NCBI RefSeq assembly: GCF_913774235.1
Contig: NZ_CAJYDW010000012.1
Coordinates: 620,001-684,000, forward strand
Length of the DNA stretch: 64,000 bases
Reading direction: 5' to 3'
Source of the DNA: an uncultured Pseudomonas sp.
GTDB taxonomy: Bacteria > Pseudomonadota > Gammaproteobacteria > Pseudomonadales > Pseudomonadaceae
This document shows positions 50,835-59,607 of the stretch, piece after piece (within the stretch, counting starts at the first letter, position 1; the number at the start of each line of letters is the position of its first letter). Below the pieces are notes generated by a model. That model did no database searches and was not told the DNA's origin. It saw only the letters and a list, made by a program, of their open reading frames with translations. A program made the translations under genes and the position numbers.

Positions 50835-50851
50835 CTCCTCCATACCCCACA

Positions 50852-50859
50852 AACAACAA
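50852..50859 (+). promoter_or_regulatory. CA motif (Hfq/Crc) before ech
   Basis: AACAACAA joined to the AAGAGG ribosome site, 12 bases before the ech ATG. Exact AAnAAnAA and the same layout as before vanA. Confidence 0.6.
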
Positions 50860-50871
50860 GAGGCACACGCC

Positions 50872-51702
50872 ATGGGCAGCTACGACGGACGCTGGCAGAC
50901 AGTCAAGGTGGACATCGAGGACGGTATCGCCTGGGTGACACTCAATCGCCCCGAGAAACGCAATGCCATGAGTCCCACCCTCAACCGCGAGATGGTCGAG
51001 GTGCTGGAGACCCTGGAACAGGACGCCAGCGCGGGCGTGCTGGTGCTGACCGGTGCCGGCGATGCTTGGACCGCGGGCATGGACCTCAAGGAATACTTCC
51101 GCGAGACCGATGCCGGCCCCGAGATCCTGCAAGAGAAGATCCGCCGCGAGGCCTCCCAGTGGCAGTGGAAGCTGTTGCGCATGTACGCCAAGCCGACCAT
51201 CGCCATGGTCAACGGCTGGTGCTTCGGCGGTGGCTTCAGCCCGCTGGTGGCCTGCGACCTGGCCATCACCGCCGACGAGGCCACCTTCGGCCTGTCCGAG
51301 ATCAACTGGGGCATCCCGCCGGGTAACCTGGTGAGCAAGGCCCTGGCCGATACCGTGGGCCACCGCACCGCCCTCTACTATGTGATGACCGGCAAGACCT
51401 TCAGTGGTCCCGAGGCCGCGGCCATGGGCCTGGTCAACCAGAGCGTGCCGCGCGCCCAGTTGCGCGAGGTGACCACCGCCCTGGCCCAGGAGCTGCTGCA
51501 GAAGAACCCGGTGGTGCTGCGCGCCGCCAAGGTCGGCTTCAAGCGCTGCCGCGAACTCACCTGGGAGCAGAACGAGGACTACCTCTACGCCAAGCTCGAC
51601 CAGTCCCGCCTGCAGGATCCGGAAGGCGGTCGCGAGCAGGGCATGAAGCAATTCCTCGACGACAAGAGCATCAAGCCGGGTCTGCAGACCTACAAGCGCT
51701 GA
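50872..51702 (+). CDS. ech: Feruloyl-CoA (p-hydroxycinnamoyl-CoA) hydratase/lyase
   Basis: 276 residues, crotonase fold. It hydrates feruloyl-CoA and splits it to vanillin plus acetyl-CoA. Crotonase oxyanion holes are AGMDLKEYF near residue 70 and NGWCFGGGFSPLVACD near 120. The catalytic Glu lies in GLSEINWGIPPG near 143, as in the Pseudomonas enzyme. First gene of ech-vdh-fcs, all on the plus strand, divergent from vanAB. Confidence 0.93.
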   Translation: MGSYDGRWQTVKVDIEDGIAWVTLNRPEKRNAMSPTLNREMVEVLETLEQDASAGVLVLTGAGDAWTAGMDLKEYFRETDAGPEILQEKIRREASQWQWKLLRMYAKPTIAMVNGWCFGGGFSPLVACDLAITADEATFGLSEINWGIPPGNLVSKALADTVGHRTALYYVMTGKTFSGPEAAAMGLVNQSVPRAQLREVTTALAQELLQKNPVVLRAAKVGFKRCRELTWEQNEDYLYAKLDQSRLQDPEGGREQGMKQFLDDKSIKPGLQTYKR

Positions 51703-51753
51703 ATCTCTGGCAATACCCTTGTAGTACCGATAAAGACAAGAAGAGGTAGCGTC

Positions 51754-53202
51754 ATGGTCGAGGTATCCCTGCTCATCGGCGGCGCCAGCCGCCCGGCCGG
51801 CGACGGTCGCAGCTATCAACGTTGCCATCCGGTGACCGGCGAAGTGGTCTCCACGGTGGCCGCTGCCACCCTGGATGATGCCGATGCCGCGGTGGCCGCG
51901 GCCCAGGCCGCCTATCCCGCCTGGGCGGCGCTGCCGCCCGGTGAGCGCCGTCGCCGCTTGCTGGCGGCGGCCGATGGCCTGGCCGCGCGCAGTGGCGAAT
52001 TCGTCGCCCTGGCCGGGGAGACTGGCGCCATGGCCAACTGGTACGGCTTCAACGTCCACCTGGCCGCCAACATGCTGCGCGAGGCGGCGGCCATGACCAC
52101 CCAGATCCAGGGCGAGGTCATACCTTCCGACGTCCCCGGCAGCTTCGCCATGGCGCTGCGCCAGCCCTGTGGCGTGGTGCTGGGCATTGCGCCCTGGAAT
52201 GCGCCGGTGATCCTGGGTACTCGCGCCCTGGCCATGCCCATGGCCTGCGGCAACACCGTGGTACTCAAGGCGTCCGAGCAAAGTCCTGGCGTGCATCGGC
52301 TGATCGGTCAGGTGCTGCAGGACGCCGGTCTGGGTGACGGTGTGGTCAATGTCGTCACCAACGCCCCGGAGGATGCCCCGGCCATCGTCGAGCGACTGAT
52401 TGCCAACCCGGCAGTGCGGCGGGTCAACTTCACTGGCTCTACCCGCGTCGGGCGCATCGTCGGCGAGCTGTCGGCGCGCCATCTCAAGCCCGCCGTGCTG
52501 GAGCTGGGCGGCAAGGCACCGTTGCTGGTGCTGGAAGACGCCGATCTGGACGCCGCCGTGGCGGCGGCCGCCTTCGGTGCCTACTTCAACCAGGGACAGA
52601 TCTGCATGTCCACCGAGCGCCTGCTGGTGGACAGCCGCATCGCCGACGCCTTCGTCGAGCGCCTGGCGGCCAAGGTACGCACCCTCAAGGCCGGTGATCC
52701 CAGCGCGCCCGATTCGGTGCTGGGCTCGCTGATCGATGCCAGCGCTGGCACCCGCATCAAGGCGCTGATCGACGATGCCGTGGGCAAGGGTGCTCGGCTG
52801 GTCTGCGGTGGCGGGCTTGACGGCAGCATCCTGCAGCCGACCCTGCTGGATGGCGTCACCGCAGAGATGAAGCTCTATGCCGAGGAGTCCTTCGGACCGG
52901 TGGCGGTGGTGATCCGCGCCGAGGGCGACGAAGCCCTGCTGCGCCTGGCCAACGATTCCGAATTCGGGCTTTCGTCCGCCATCTTCAGTCGCGACACCGC
53001 CCGCGCCCTGGCGCTGGCCCAGCGAGTGGAGAGTGGCATCTGCCACATCAACGGCCCCACGGTGCACGACGAGGCTCAGATGCCCTTCGGTGGGGTCAAG
53101 TCCAGCGGCTACGGCAGCTTCGGCTCGCGCGCCTCCATCGAGCACTTCACCCAGTTGCGCTGGGTGACGCTGCAGACGGGGCCGCGCCACTACCCGATCT
53201 GA
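51754..53202 (+). CDS. vdh: Vanillin dehydrogenase
   Basis: 482-residue NAD-dependent aldehyde dehydrogenase oxidising vanillin to vanillate. Cofactor region GIAPWNAPVILGTRALA, FTGSTRVG loop, ELGGKAPL with the general base, and catalytic Cys284 in NQGQICMSTERL. It lies 51 bp after ech. The leader AAGACAAGAAGAGG holds only a degenerate CA motif fused to the ribosome site, weaker than in the neighbouring genes. Confidence 0.92.
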   Translation: MVEVSLLIGGASRPAGDGRSYQRCHPVTGEVVSTVAAATLDDADAAVAAAQAAYPAWAALPPGERRRRLLAAADGLAARSGEFVALAGETGAMANWYGFNVHLAANMLREAAAMTTQIQGEVIPSDVPGSFAMALRQPCGVVLGIAPWNAPVILGTRALAMPMACGNTVVLKASEQSPGVHRLIGQVLQDAGLGDGVVNVVTNAPEDAPAIVERLIANPAVRRVNFTGSTRVGRIVGELSARHLKPAVLELGGKAPLLVLEDADLDAAVAAAAFGAYFNQGQICMSTERLLVDSRIADAFVERLAAKVRTLKAGDPSAPDSVLGSLIDASAGTRIKALIDDAVGKGARLVCGGGLDGSILQPTLLDGVTAEMKLYAEESFGPVAVVIRAEGDEALLRLANDSEFGLSSAIFSRDTARALALAQRVESGICHINGPTVHDEAQMPFGGVKSSGYGSFGSRASIEHFTQLRWVTLQTGPRHYPI

Positions 53203-53235
53203 TCAGCGTCCGCTTTTCCTAGCTCCTGCCGCTAC

Positions 53236-53261
53236 AACAATAAGAGGCGCCTGCGGGCGCC
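53236..53261 (+). promoter_or_regulatory. CA motif and hairpin in the vdh-fcs gap
   Basis: AACAATAA (53236-53243, exact AAnAAnAA) with AAGAGG right after it, then hairpin GGCGCC-TGCG-GGCGCC (53246-53261). The real fcs ribosome site GAGGAG comes only later, so the CA motif and a first, unused ribosome-like site are separated from the start by the hairpin. Confidence 0.5.
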
Positions 53262-53281
53262 AGCCCAGAGGAGAATTCAAG

Positions 53282-55150
53282 GTGAGCCACGTCACGCAAA
53301 CCCGCGCGCCCGCGGATCGGCCGCTGCGCTATCGCCCGGTGGCCCTGGGGCAGCCCGGCGTCACGGTCGAAGAGCGGGGTGGTCTGCTCTATATGGCCTC
53401 CCAGGAAACCCTGATTCCGCCGCCGCCGCGGCTGCTGGATCGGCTGTTGCATTGGGCCGAGCTGGCGCCGACGCGCACCTTTTTCGCCGCCCGGGAGGCG
53501 GGCGGTGCCTGGTGGGAGTTCTCTTACGCCGAGATGTTGCAGCGGGTGCGCCGACTGGCGGCTGCGCTGCTGGAATTCGGGCTATCGGCCGAGCGCCCCT
53601 TGGCGATCCTCTCCGGTAACGATCCCGAGCACCTGCAACTGGCCATGGCGGCGCTCTATGCCGGCATTCCCTTCTGCCCGGTGTCGCCGGGCTACGCGCT
53701 GCTGTCCCAAGATCACGCCAAGTTGCGCCATGTTTGTGGCCTGTTGCAGCCAGGACTGGTGTTCGTCAGCGACGGCCCGGCCTTCCAGAAGGCGCTGGAC
53801 GCGGTACTGCCGCCTGAGGTGCCGGTGATCGCGACCCGCGGTCGCGTACAGGGGCGCAGCACCCTGGCCTTCGAGTCGTTGCTCGGTCGCGGCGACGAGG
53901 CGGCGGCCGACCGGGCTTTCGCCGCCACCGGGCCGGACAGCATCGCCAAGTTTCTCTTCACCTCCGGCTCCACCAAGCTGCCCAAGGCGGTGACCACCAC
54001 CCAGCGCATGCTCTGCGCCAACCAGCAGATGCTGCTGCAGACCTTCCCGGTGTTCGGCGAAGAACCGCCGGTGCTGGTGGACTGGTTGCCCTGGAACCAC
54101 ACCTTCGGCGGCAGCCACAACCTGGGGATCGTGCTCTACAACGGCGGCACCTTCTATCTGGACGAAGGCAAGCCGACGCCCCAGGGCTTCGGCGAGACCC
54201 TGCGCAACCTGCGCGAGGTGTCGCCCACCGCTTACCTGACGGTGCCGCGTGGCTGGGAAGAGCTGGCCAATGCCCTGGAGCGCGACGCCGAATTGCGCGA
54301 GCGCTTCTTCGCCCGCATGCGGCTGTTCTTCTTTGCCGCGGCAGGGCTGTCGCAAAGCGTCTGGGATCGCCTGGATCGTATCGCCGAGGCCCACTGCGGC
54401 GAACGCATCCGCATGATGGCCGGCCTGGGCATGACCGAGGCCTCGCCCAGTTGCACCTTCACCACCGGTCCGCTGTCGGTGGCCGGCTACGTCGGGGTAC
54501 CGGCGCCGGGGTGCGAACTCAAGCTGGTGCCGGTGGATGGCAAGCTGGAAGGGCGCTTCCGCGGTCCGCACATCATGCCTGGCTACTGGCGCGATCCGGT
54601 ACAGACCGCCGCCTGCTTCGACGAAGAGGGTTTCTACTGCTCGGGCGATGCGCTCAAGCTGGTCGATCCAGCCAATCCGCAACTGGGCCTGATGTTCGAC
54701 GGCCGCATCGCCGAGGACTTCAAGCTGTCGTCCGGGGTGTTCGTCAGCGTCGGTCCCTTACGCAACCGTGCGGTGCTGGAGGGTACGCCGCTGGTGCAGG
54801 ACGTGGTGGTGGCGGCGCCGGATCGCGAGTGTCTGGGGCTGCTGGTCTTCCCGCGCCTGGCGGACTGCCGGCAACTGGCCGGGCTGGACGACACGGCCGA
54901 CGTTGCCACGGTGCTGGCCAGCGCCCCGGTACAACAGTGGTTCGCCGATTGGCTCAAGCGTCTCAATAAGGATGCCTCGGGCAACGCCAGTCGCCTGGAG
55001 TGGATCGCCCTGCAGGAAGAACCGCCGTCCGCCGACCGTGGCGAGATCACCGACAAGGGCTCGCTCAACCAGCGCAGCGTCCTGACCCATCGGGCGGAAC
55101 GGGTCGCGGCCTGTTACGGGGGCACGGCGCCGCTGTTGATTCGGGCGTAG
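53282..55150 (+). CDS. fcs: Feruloyl-CoA synthetase
   Basis: 622 residues, AMP-forming acyl-CoA ligase activating ferulate (and coumarate/caffeate) to its CoA thioester, the first step of the pathway although last in the operon. The ATP-binding motif is FTSGSTKLPKAV near residue 225, with MTEASPSC near 385 and GRIAEDFKLSSGVFVSVGPLR near 475. The start is GTG with GAGGAG upstream. It ends before repeat copy 2. Confidence 0.92.
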   Translation: MSHVTQTRAPADRPLRYRPVALGQPGVTVEERGGLLYMASQETLIPPPPRLLDRLLHWAELAPTRTFFAAREAGGAWWEFSYAEMLQRVRRLAAALLEFGLSAERPLAILSGNDPEHLQLAMAALYAGIPFCPVSPGYALLSQDHAKLRHVCGLLQPGLVFVSDGPAFQKALDAVLPPEVPVIATRGRVQGRSTLAFESLLGRGDEAAADRAFAATGPDSIAKFLFTSGSTKLPKAVTTTQRMLCANQQMLLQTFPVFGEEPPVLVDWLPWNHTFGGSHNLGIVLYNGGTFYLDEGKPTPQGFGETLRNLREVSPTAYLTVPRGWEELANALERDAELRERFFARMRLFFFAAAGLSQSVWDRLDRIAEAHCGERIRMMAGLGMTEASPSCTFTTGPLSVAGYVGVPAPGCELKLVPVDGKLEGRFRGPHIMPGYWRDPVQTAACFDEEGFYCSGDALKLVDPANPQLGLMFDGRIAEDFKLSSGVFVSVGPLRNRAVLEGTPLVQDVVVAAPDRECLGLLVFPRLADCRQLAGLDDTADVATVLASAPVQQWFADWLKRLNKDASGNASRLEWIALQEEPPSADRGEITDKGSLNQRSVLTHRAERVAACYGGTAPLLIRA

Positions 55151-55167
55151 TTCGGGGCCCTGGGGTT

Positions 55168-55203
55168 TCCCTCACCCCAACCCTCTCCCAGAGGGAGAGG
55201 GGC
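55168..55203. repeat. Interspersed hairpin repeat, copy 2
   Basis: CCCTCACCCCAACCCTCTCC then AGAGGGAGAGGGG, hairpin CCCTCTCCC/GGGAGAGGG with 3-nt loop. Same element as at 48538 and 60428, again just after a gene end (fcs). Confidence 0.85.
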
Positions 55204-55238
55204 GCTTGGGCCCGCGCTGGGCGTAGGGCCTGGATTCG

Positions 55239-55270
55239 TAGGTTGCGGTTGAGCGCAGCGAAGTCAAACC
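55239..55270. repeat. Second intergenic repeat, copy 1
   Basis: TAGGTTGCGGTTGAGCGCAG with a CGAAGTCAAACC end. A clearly related but diverged copy is at 60378-60407, likewise beside the hairpin repeat, so the two form a composite. Confidence 0.6.
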
Positions 55271-55345
55271 GACGCTGCCTCGGGTCGCTGCCACTATCCC
55301 TCACGCCTGGCGCCACTCTTCTCCCTGCTCAACTACAGACCCCCT

Positions 55346-56026
55346 TCACGGGCAAGGCAGGGCGCAGCCCTTCTTCTTGAGCGATTCCAGGACCCAGCTG
55401 CGGTCGTTGGTGCCTTCGGCGATCTGCCGCATCTGTTTCTCTTCGGCAGCGTGCTTGGCGGTGGCGCGGTCGTATACCTCGGCGACCTGATCGTAGGGCA
55501 CGCAAAGTAGGCCATCGTCATCGCCGATGATCAGATCGCCCGGCTCGATGACCATGCCATCGATGGCGATGGGCACATTGATCTCGCCCGGGCCGTCCTT
55601 GTAGGGACCGCGGTGGGAGATGCCGGCGGCGAACAGCGGGAAGTCGCCTGCGCCGATGTTGGCCGCATCGCGGATGGCGCCGTTGATGACGATGCCGGCG
55701 ACGCCGCGCTTGACCGCGTAGGCCACCATCATTTCGCCGATGAGGGCATTGGTCAGGTCGCCGCCAGCGTCCACCACGACGACGTCGCCCGGCTCGGCGA
55801 TGTCCAGGGCGTAGTGCAGCATCAGGTTGTCGCCTGGACGCGCCTTGACGGTCAGGGCGGGGCCGGCGAGCAGGCCCTGGCGGTGCATGGGTCTCAGGCG
55901 CGAGCCGCCGGCGGTCATGCGGTGCATGGAGTCGCTGACGTTGGCGACCGGGATGTCGCGGTAGCGCGCGACCCAGTCGGCCGCGACCTTGCGTTGGGCA
56001 TTGAGCACTCTGAAGCCGATGGTCAT
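55346..56026 (-). CDS. RraA-like HMG/CHA-type aldolase (oxaloacetate decarboxylase)
   Basis: 226 residues from ATG 56026 (AAGAGA eight bases upstream; ATG 56032 is an alternative). Class II pyruvate aldolase fold of the RraA family. GGDLTNALIGEM and GIVINGAIRDAANI carry the Arg-Asp pair used by 4-hydroxy-4-methyl-2-oxoglutarate/4-carboxy-4-hydroxy-2-oxoadipate aldolase, and GPYKDGPGEINVP is another shared mark. It should cleave a 4-hydroxy-2-oxo acid to pyruvate plus a keto acid. Divergent from the hydroxyacid dehydrogenase gene. The true RNase E regulator RraA is shorter and less similar. Confidence 0.85.
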   Translation of the reverse strand: MTIGFRVLNAQRKVAADWVARYRDIPVANVSDSMHRMTAGGSRLRPMHRQGLLAGPALTVKARPGDNLMLHYALDIAEPGDVVVVDAGGDLTNALIGEMMVAYAVKRGVAGIVINGAIRDAANIGAGDFPLFAAGISHRGPYKDGPGEINVPIAIDGMVIEPGDLIIGDDDGLLCVPYDQVAEVYDRATAKHAAEEKQMRQIAEGTNDRSWVLESLKKKGCALPCP

Positions 56027-56151
56027 GGGCATTTCTCTTGTGGGAATTGTCGGATGCCGCCAGGTGTTAGCTGGCTAATTTCAGAATTGCATTTCGTTTT
56101 TAAGGATTCAAGTCCTTCGATCAGGCCTTTTTGCAGGCTTCAAGATAAAAT

Positions 56152-56179
56152 TTGCAATGACGTTTCATTATGGTAGGTT
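56152..56179 (+). promoter_or_regulatory. Promoter with IclR-like dyad before the hydroxyacid dehydrogenase
   Basis: TTGCAA (56152-56157), 16-bp spacer, TAGGTT (56174-56179). AATGA-CGTT-TCATT (56156-56169) is an inverted repeat between -35 and -10, a plausible site for the IclR regulator encoded at 59588. Confidence 0.45.
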
Positions 56180-56219
56180 CTGAGACAGATCGCTCGCCTT
56201 AGGCGCTGTGCCCGTCCAT

Positions 56220-56227
56220 AACAACAA
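56220..56227 (+). promoter_or_regulatory. CA motif (Hfq/Crc) before the hydroxyacid dehydrogenase
   Basis: AACAACAA followed by GGGG as ribosome site, 11 bases before the ATG. Exact AAnAAnAA. Confidence 0.6.
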
Positions 56228-56238
56228 GGGGTACTCCG

Positions 56239-57216
56239 ATGACCCGCAAGATCCTGCTCACCGGTCCAGCACTGGCTCCCGAAGCCATGGCCCTGGCCGC
56301 CGCCCATGACGTCCAGGTCATCCCGACCGCGCCCTACATGCCCCATGACGACCTGCTCGCTCTGATCCGCCAGGAGCAGCCGGATGCCATCATTGTCCGC
56401 CAGGGCAAGCTGACCCGGCCCATGATCGAGGCGTCAGCCAAGCTGGCGATCATCGCCAAGCACGGCGTGGGCTACGACACCATCGATCTGCAGGCCGCCG
56501 CCGACCGCGGGATTCCGGTCACCATCGCGCTGGGCGCCAATGCCCAGTCGGTGGCCGAGCATGCCTTCGCCCTGATGTTCAGCGTGGCGCGGCAGACCCC
56601 CTGGCTGAACGCGCGGATGCACGCCGGGCACTGGGACAAGGCCCAGTCCAACGGCACCGAGTTGTTCGGCAAGACCCTCGGCCTGGTGGGCCTGGGCGCC
56701 ATCGGCAGTGTGCTGATGGATCTGGTGGCGCCGCTGCGAATGCAGGTCCGGGTCTATGATCCCTATCTCCAGACCCTGCCCGTGCGTGACCACGTGCGCC
56801 GAGAGGAGAGCTTCGACAACCTGTTGGCCGAGTGCGACGTCATCAGCCTGCATTGCCCCCTGACCGAGGCCAACCGCCACCTGTTCGGCGCCACCCAATT
56901 CGCCCGGATGCGTCCCGGCAGCCTGCTGATCAATACCGCCCGCGGCGAGTTGATCGACACCCAGGCGCTGGTCGCAGCGCTGCGCGACGGCCAGATCGGC
57001 GGGGCCGGCCTGGACACCTTCCATCCCGAGCCACCGCCGGCCGACAGCGCCCTCTGGGGCCTCACCAATCTGGTGGCCACGCCACACGTGGGCGCCAACA
57101 CCACCGAGGCCCGCGACCGGGTCGGGCTGGTGGCGGTGCAGCAGGTGCTCGATTGCTGGCAGGGCAGGACGGTGGAATCACGCGCGGTGGTCAACCGCCA
57201 CCTAACGGCTGCCTAG
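56239..57216 (+). CDS. D-isomer-specific 2-hydroxyacid dehydrogenase
   Basis: 325 residues, NAD(P)-dependent. Rossmann loop GLVGLGAIGSVLMD near residue 153, INTARGELID with the substrate Arg near 235, FHPEPPP with the Glu and TPHVGANTTEA with the catalytic His near 285. Phosphoglycerate dehydrogenase-like in layout but in a catabolic context, so it probably oxidises a D-2-hydroxyacid to the 2-oxo acid (or the reverse). First gene of a three-gene plus-strand operon with the MFS and lactonase genes. Confidence 0.88.
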   Translation: MTRKILLTGPALAPEAMALAAAHDVQVIPTAPYMPHDDLLALIRQEQPDAIIVRQGKLTRPMIEASAKLAIIAKHGVGYDTIDLQAAADRGIPVTIALGANAQSVAEHAFALMFSVARQTPWLNARMHAGHWDKAQSNGTELFGKTLGLVGLGAIGSVLMDLVAPLRMQVRVYDPYLQTLPVRDHVRREESFDNLLAECDVISLHCPLTEANRHLFGATQFARMRPGSLLINTARGELIDTQALVAALRDGQIGGAGLDTFHPEPPPADSALWGLTNLVATPHVGANTTEARDRVGLVAVQQVLDCWQGRTVESRAVVNRHLTAA

Positions 57217-57266
57217 CGCCTGCTGCGACGGGGCAGCCGCCAGCCAGGCTGCCCGTCTTTCTCCAC

Positions 57267-57274
57267 AACAATAA
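57267..57274 (+). promoter_or_regulatory. CA motif (Hfq/Crc) before the MFS gene
   Basis: AACAATAA, exact AAnAAnAA, followed by GACGGAG ribosome site, 14 bases before the ATG. Confidence 0.6.
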
Positions 57275-57288
57275 GACGGAGAACTCTC

Positions 57289-58623
57289 ATGACTACCCCC
57301 ACGTCCCCGGTCAGCGAACTGGAACGCGCGACCATGCGCCGCGTCGCCTGGCGCCTCCTGCCGTTCCTGATCGTCTGCTACCTGATCGCCATCATCGACC
57401 GCGGCAACATCGGCATGGCCTCGCTGCAGATGAACCAGGATCTCGGCCTGACGCCGGCGATCTTCGGCTTCGCCAGCAGCCTGTTCTTCTTTTCCTATTT
57501 CCTGGTGGAGGTGCCGAGCAACCTGGCGCTGCAGCGCTTCGGCGCGCGCCTCTGGATCGCCCGGATCATGATCACCTGGGGGCTGATCTCGGCCGGCACC
57601 GCCTTCGTCCAGGGCGCCAATTCGCTGTACGTGATGCGCTTCCTGCTGGGCGCCGCGGAAGCCGGTTTCTTTCCCGGGGTGCTGCTGTATCTCACCTACT
57701 GGCTGCCGTCCAACTACCGGGCGCGCATGGTCGCGCTCTTCATGGTGGCGATTCCCGGCGCCAACTTCCTCGGCTCGCCACTCTCCGGCCTGCTGCTGAG
57801 TCTGGATGGCTGGCTGGGCATGCGTGGCTGGCACTGGCTGTTCATCCTGGAAGGCATCCCCGCCGTACTGCTGGGCATCGCCTGCCTGTTCGTGCTCACC
57901 GACCGCCCGGAGCAGGCCAAATGGCTGAGCGACGAGCAGCGCAGCTGGCTGACCCTCAAGCTGGCCGAGGAGCGCAATCGCAAGACCAGCATCGGCCATA
58001 TCTCCCTGTGGCAGCTGCTCAAGCACAAGGACATCTGGGTGATGGCGCTGATCTATTCCGGCGCCTCTGCGGCCGGTACCACCATGAGCGTCTGGGCACC
58101 GCAACTGCTCAAGTCCTTTGGCCTGTCCAACCTGGAGGTCGGCCTGACCAATGCCATTCCCTATGGCCTGGCCTCGGTGGCGATGGTGCTCTGGGGCAGG
58201 AGTTCGGATCGCACCGGCGAGCGTCGCTGGCACACCTCGCTCACCATGCTGTTGATCGCCGTGGGCCTGCTGGCGGGCATGTTCACCTCGTCGCTGGCGG
58301 CCACGGTGATCCTGCTGAGTCTGGTACTGATCGGGGCCTATTCGATGAAGGGGCCGTTCTGGGCACTGGCCTCGGGCTGGCTGTCGTCCTCCACCGCGGC
58401 GGCGGGTCTGGCCGCCATCGGCGCCCTGGCCAACCTCATCGGCGGCGGGGTGATGGTCAACGTCTATGGCGCCATCCACGGCGCCACCCACAGCCATGCC
58501 CTGGCCGTCCTGCCGCTGGCCACCCTGTGCGCCATCAGCGGCCTGCTGGTGCTGGTGATGGGGCGTAAAGCCGCGGCGCGCGCCAAGGCCGAAGCCCAGA
58601 CCGTCGCGACCAACGCCGGCTAG
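57289..58623 (+). CDS. MFS transporter, anion:cation symporter (ACS) family
   Basis: 444 residues, 12 membrane helices in two halves with a central loop near 200-240. Marks are RGNIGMASLQMNQDLGLT in the first loop and SYFLVEVPSNLALQRFGARLWIARIM between helices 2 and 3, typical of the ACS family that imports tartrate, glucarate, phthalate and similar carboxylates. It should bring in the substrate of the surrounding pathway. 72 bp after the dehydrogenase gene, with its own CA motif. Confidence 0.9.
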   Translation: MTTPTSPVSELERATMRRVAWRLLPFLIVCYLIAIIDRGNIGMASLQMNQDLGLTPAIFGFASSLFFFSYFLVEVPSNLALQRFGARLWIARIMITWGLISAGTAFVQGANSLYVMRFLLGAAEAGFFPGVLLYLTYWLPSNYRARMVALFMVAIPGANFLGSPLSGLLLSLDGWLGMRGWHWLFILEGIPAVLLGIACLFVLTDRPEQAKWLSDEQRSWLTLKLAEERNRKTSIGHISLWQLLKHKDIWVMALIYSGASAAGTTMSVWAPQLLKSFGLSNLEVGLTNAIPYGLASVAMVLWGRSSDRTGERRWHTSLTMLLIAVGLLAGMFTSSLAATVILLSLVLIGAYSMKGPFWALASGWLSSSTAAAGLAAIGALANLIGGGVMVNVYGAIHGATHSHALAVLPLATLCAISGLLVLVMGRKAAARAKAEAQTVATNAG

Positions 58624-58674
58624 TGGCGATCACTGCCGGCCCGCCTGGGCCGGCAGCCTCCCGAGGATTCCAGC

Positions 58675-59607
58675 ATGACCTTCAATCGTCGGCGCTTCCT
58701 GCAAGCGAGCGCCCAAGCGGGTGCCGCCCTGTGCCTGTTCAATGCCCTGGGCGCCCAGGCCGCCGCCCCCTTTTCCAGTATCCAGACGGCACCTCGGCTC
58801 AAGCCGCCGGCCGGCAGCGTCGACTGCCACATGCATCTCTATGACGACCGCTACCCGGCAGCGCCGGGCGCCAAGCTGCTACCGCCCAATGCCTCCCTGG
58901 ACGACTATCACCAATTGCAGGCCCTGCTGGGGCTGCAGCGGATGGTCATCGTCACGCCGTCTACCTATGGCACCGACAATGGTTGCCTGCTCGACGGCCT
59001 GGCGCGCAGCGGTGGCCAGGCAAGGGGCGTGGCGGTGATCGACCGAAGCATCACCGATACCGAGTTGCAGGACCTGCACAAGGCCGGGGTGCGCGGCATC
59101 CGCTTCAACCTCAGCTACGGCGGCGCCGACCTGGCCGATCTGGAGCCCCTGGCGGCACGGGTCGACGAGCTGGGCTGGAATGTCCAGGTGGTCGCGCCGG
59201 GCAATCAGCTGCTGGAACTCGAGAGTCGCCTGCAACGGCTGCCGGCACGGTTGGTGATCGATCACCTCGGCCATGTGCCCCAGCCTGAAGGCGTGCAGTC
59301 GCCGGCCTTCGCCGTGCTGGGACGGCTGCTGGACGGTGGCCGTACCTGGGTCAAGCTGTCGGGGCCCTACATTAGGTCGCGCAGTGGTCCGCCTGATTAC
59401 GCTGATGTGGGCGCGGTCGCCCGCGAGCTGGTGCGCCGCCATCCGGAGCGGCTGCTGTGGGGCAGCGACTGGCCACACCCCACGGTGGCGACTGGCAACA
59501 AGCCGGACGACGGGCATCTCTTCGACCTACTGGCCGACTGGGCACCCGATGAACGGGCGCGCACCGCCATCCTGCGCGACAACCCGGTCAGTCTGTACGA
59601 CTTTTGA
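58675..59607 (+). CDS. Tat-exported amidohydrolase/lactonase, LigI-like
   Basis: 310 residues. Twin-arginine signal MTFNRRRFLQASAQAGAALC with cleavage near AQA. The mature part is an amidohydrolase-2 (COG3618) lactonase: metal site DCHMHLYD, then VIDHLGHVP, WVKLSGPY, LLWGSDWPHP near residue 265 and the final DNPVSLYDF, all close to 2-pyrone-4,6-dicarboxylate lactonase LigI. LigI itself is cytoplasmic, so the export signal is unusual. It would open a lactone in the periplasm before uptake. The 3' end overlaps the IclR gene by 20 bp. Confidence 0.85.
   Translation: MTFNRRRFLQASAQAGAALCLFNALGAQAAAPFSSIQTAPRLKPPAGSVDCHMHLYDDRYPAAPGAKLLPPNASLDDYHQLQALLGLQRMVIVTPSTYGTDNGCLLDGLARSGGQARGVAVIDRSITDTELQDLHKAGVRGIRFNLSYGGADLADLEPLAARVDELGWNVQVVAPGNQLLELESRLQRLPARLVIDHLGHVPQPEGVQSPAFAVLGRLLDGGRTWVKLSGPYIRSRSGPPDYADVGAVARELVRRHPERLLWGSDWPHPTVATGNKPDDGHLFDLLADWAPDERARTAILRDNPVSLYDF

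Noticed and set aside
55346-59607. Protocatechuate 4,5-cleavage (lig/gal) pathway
   Set aside because: Only LigI-like and LigK-like members are present. LigAB, LigC and LigJ are missing and the LigI-like protein carries a Tat signal, so the classical pathway is not encoded here.
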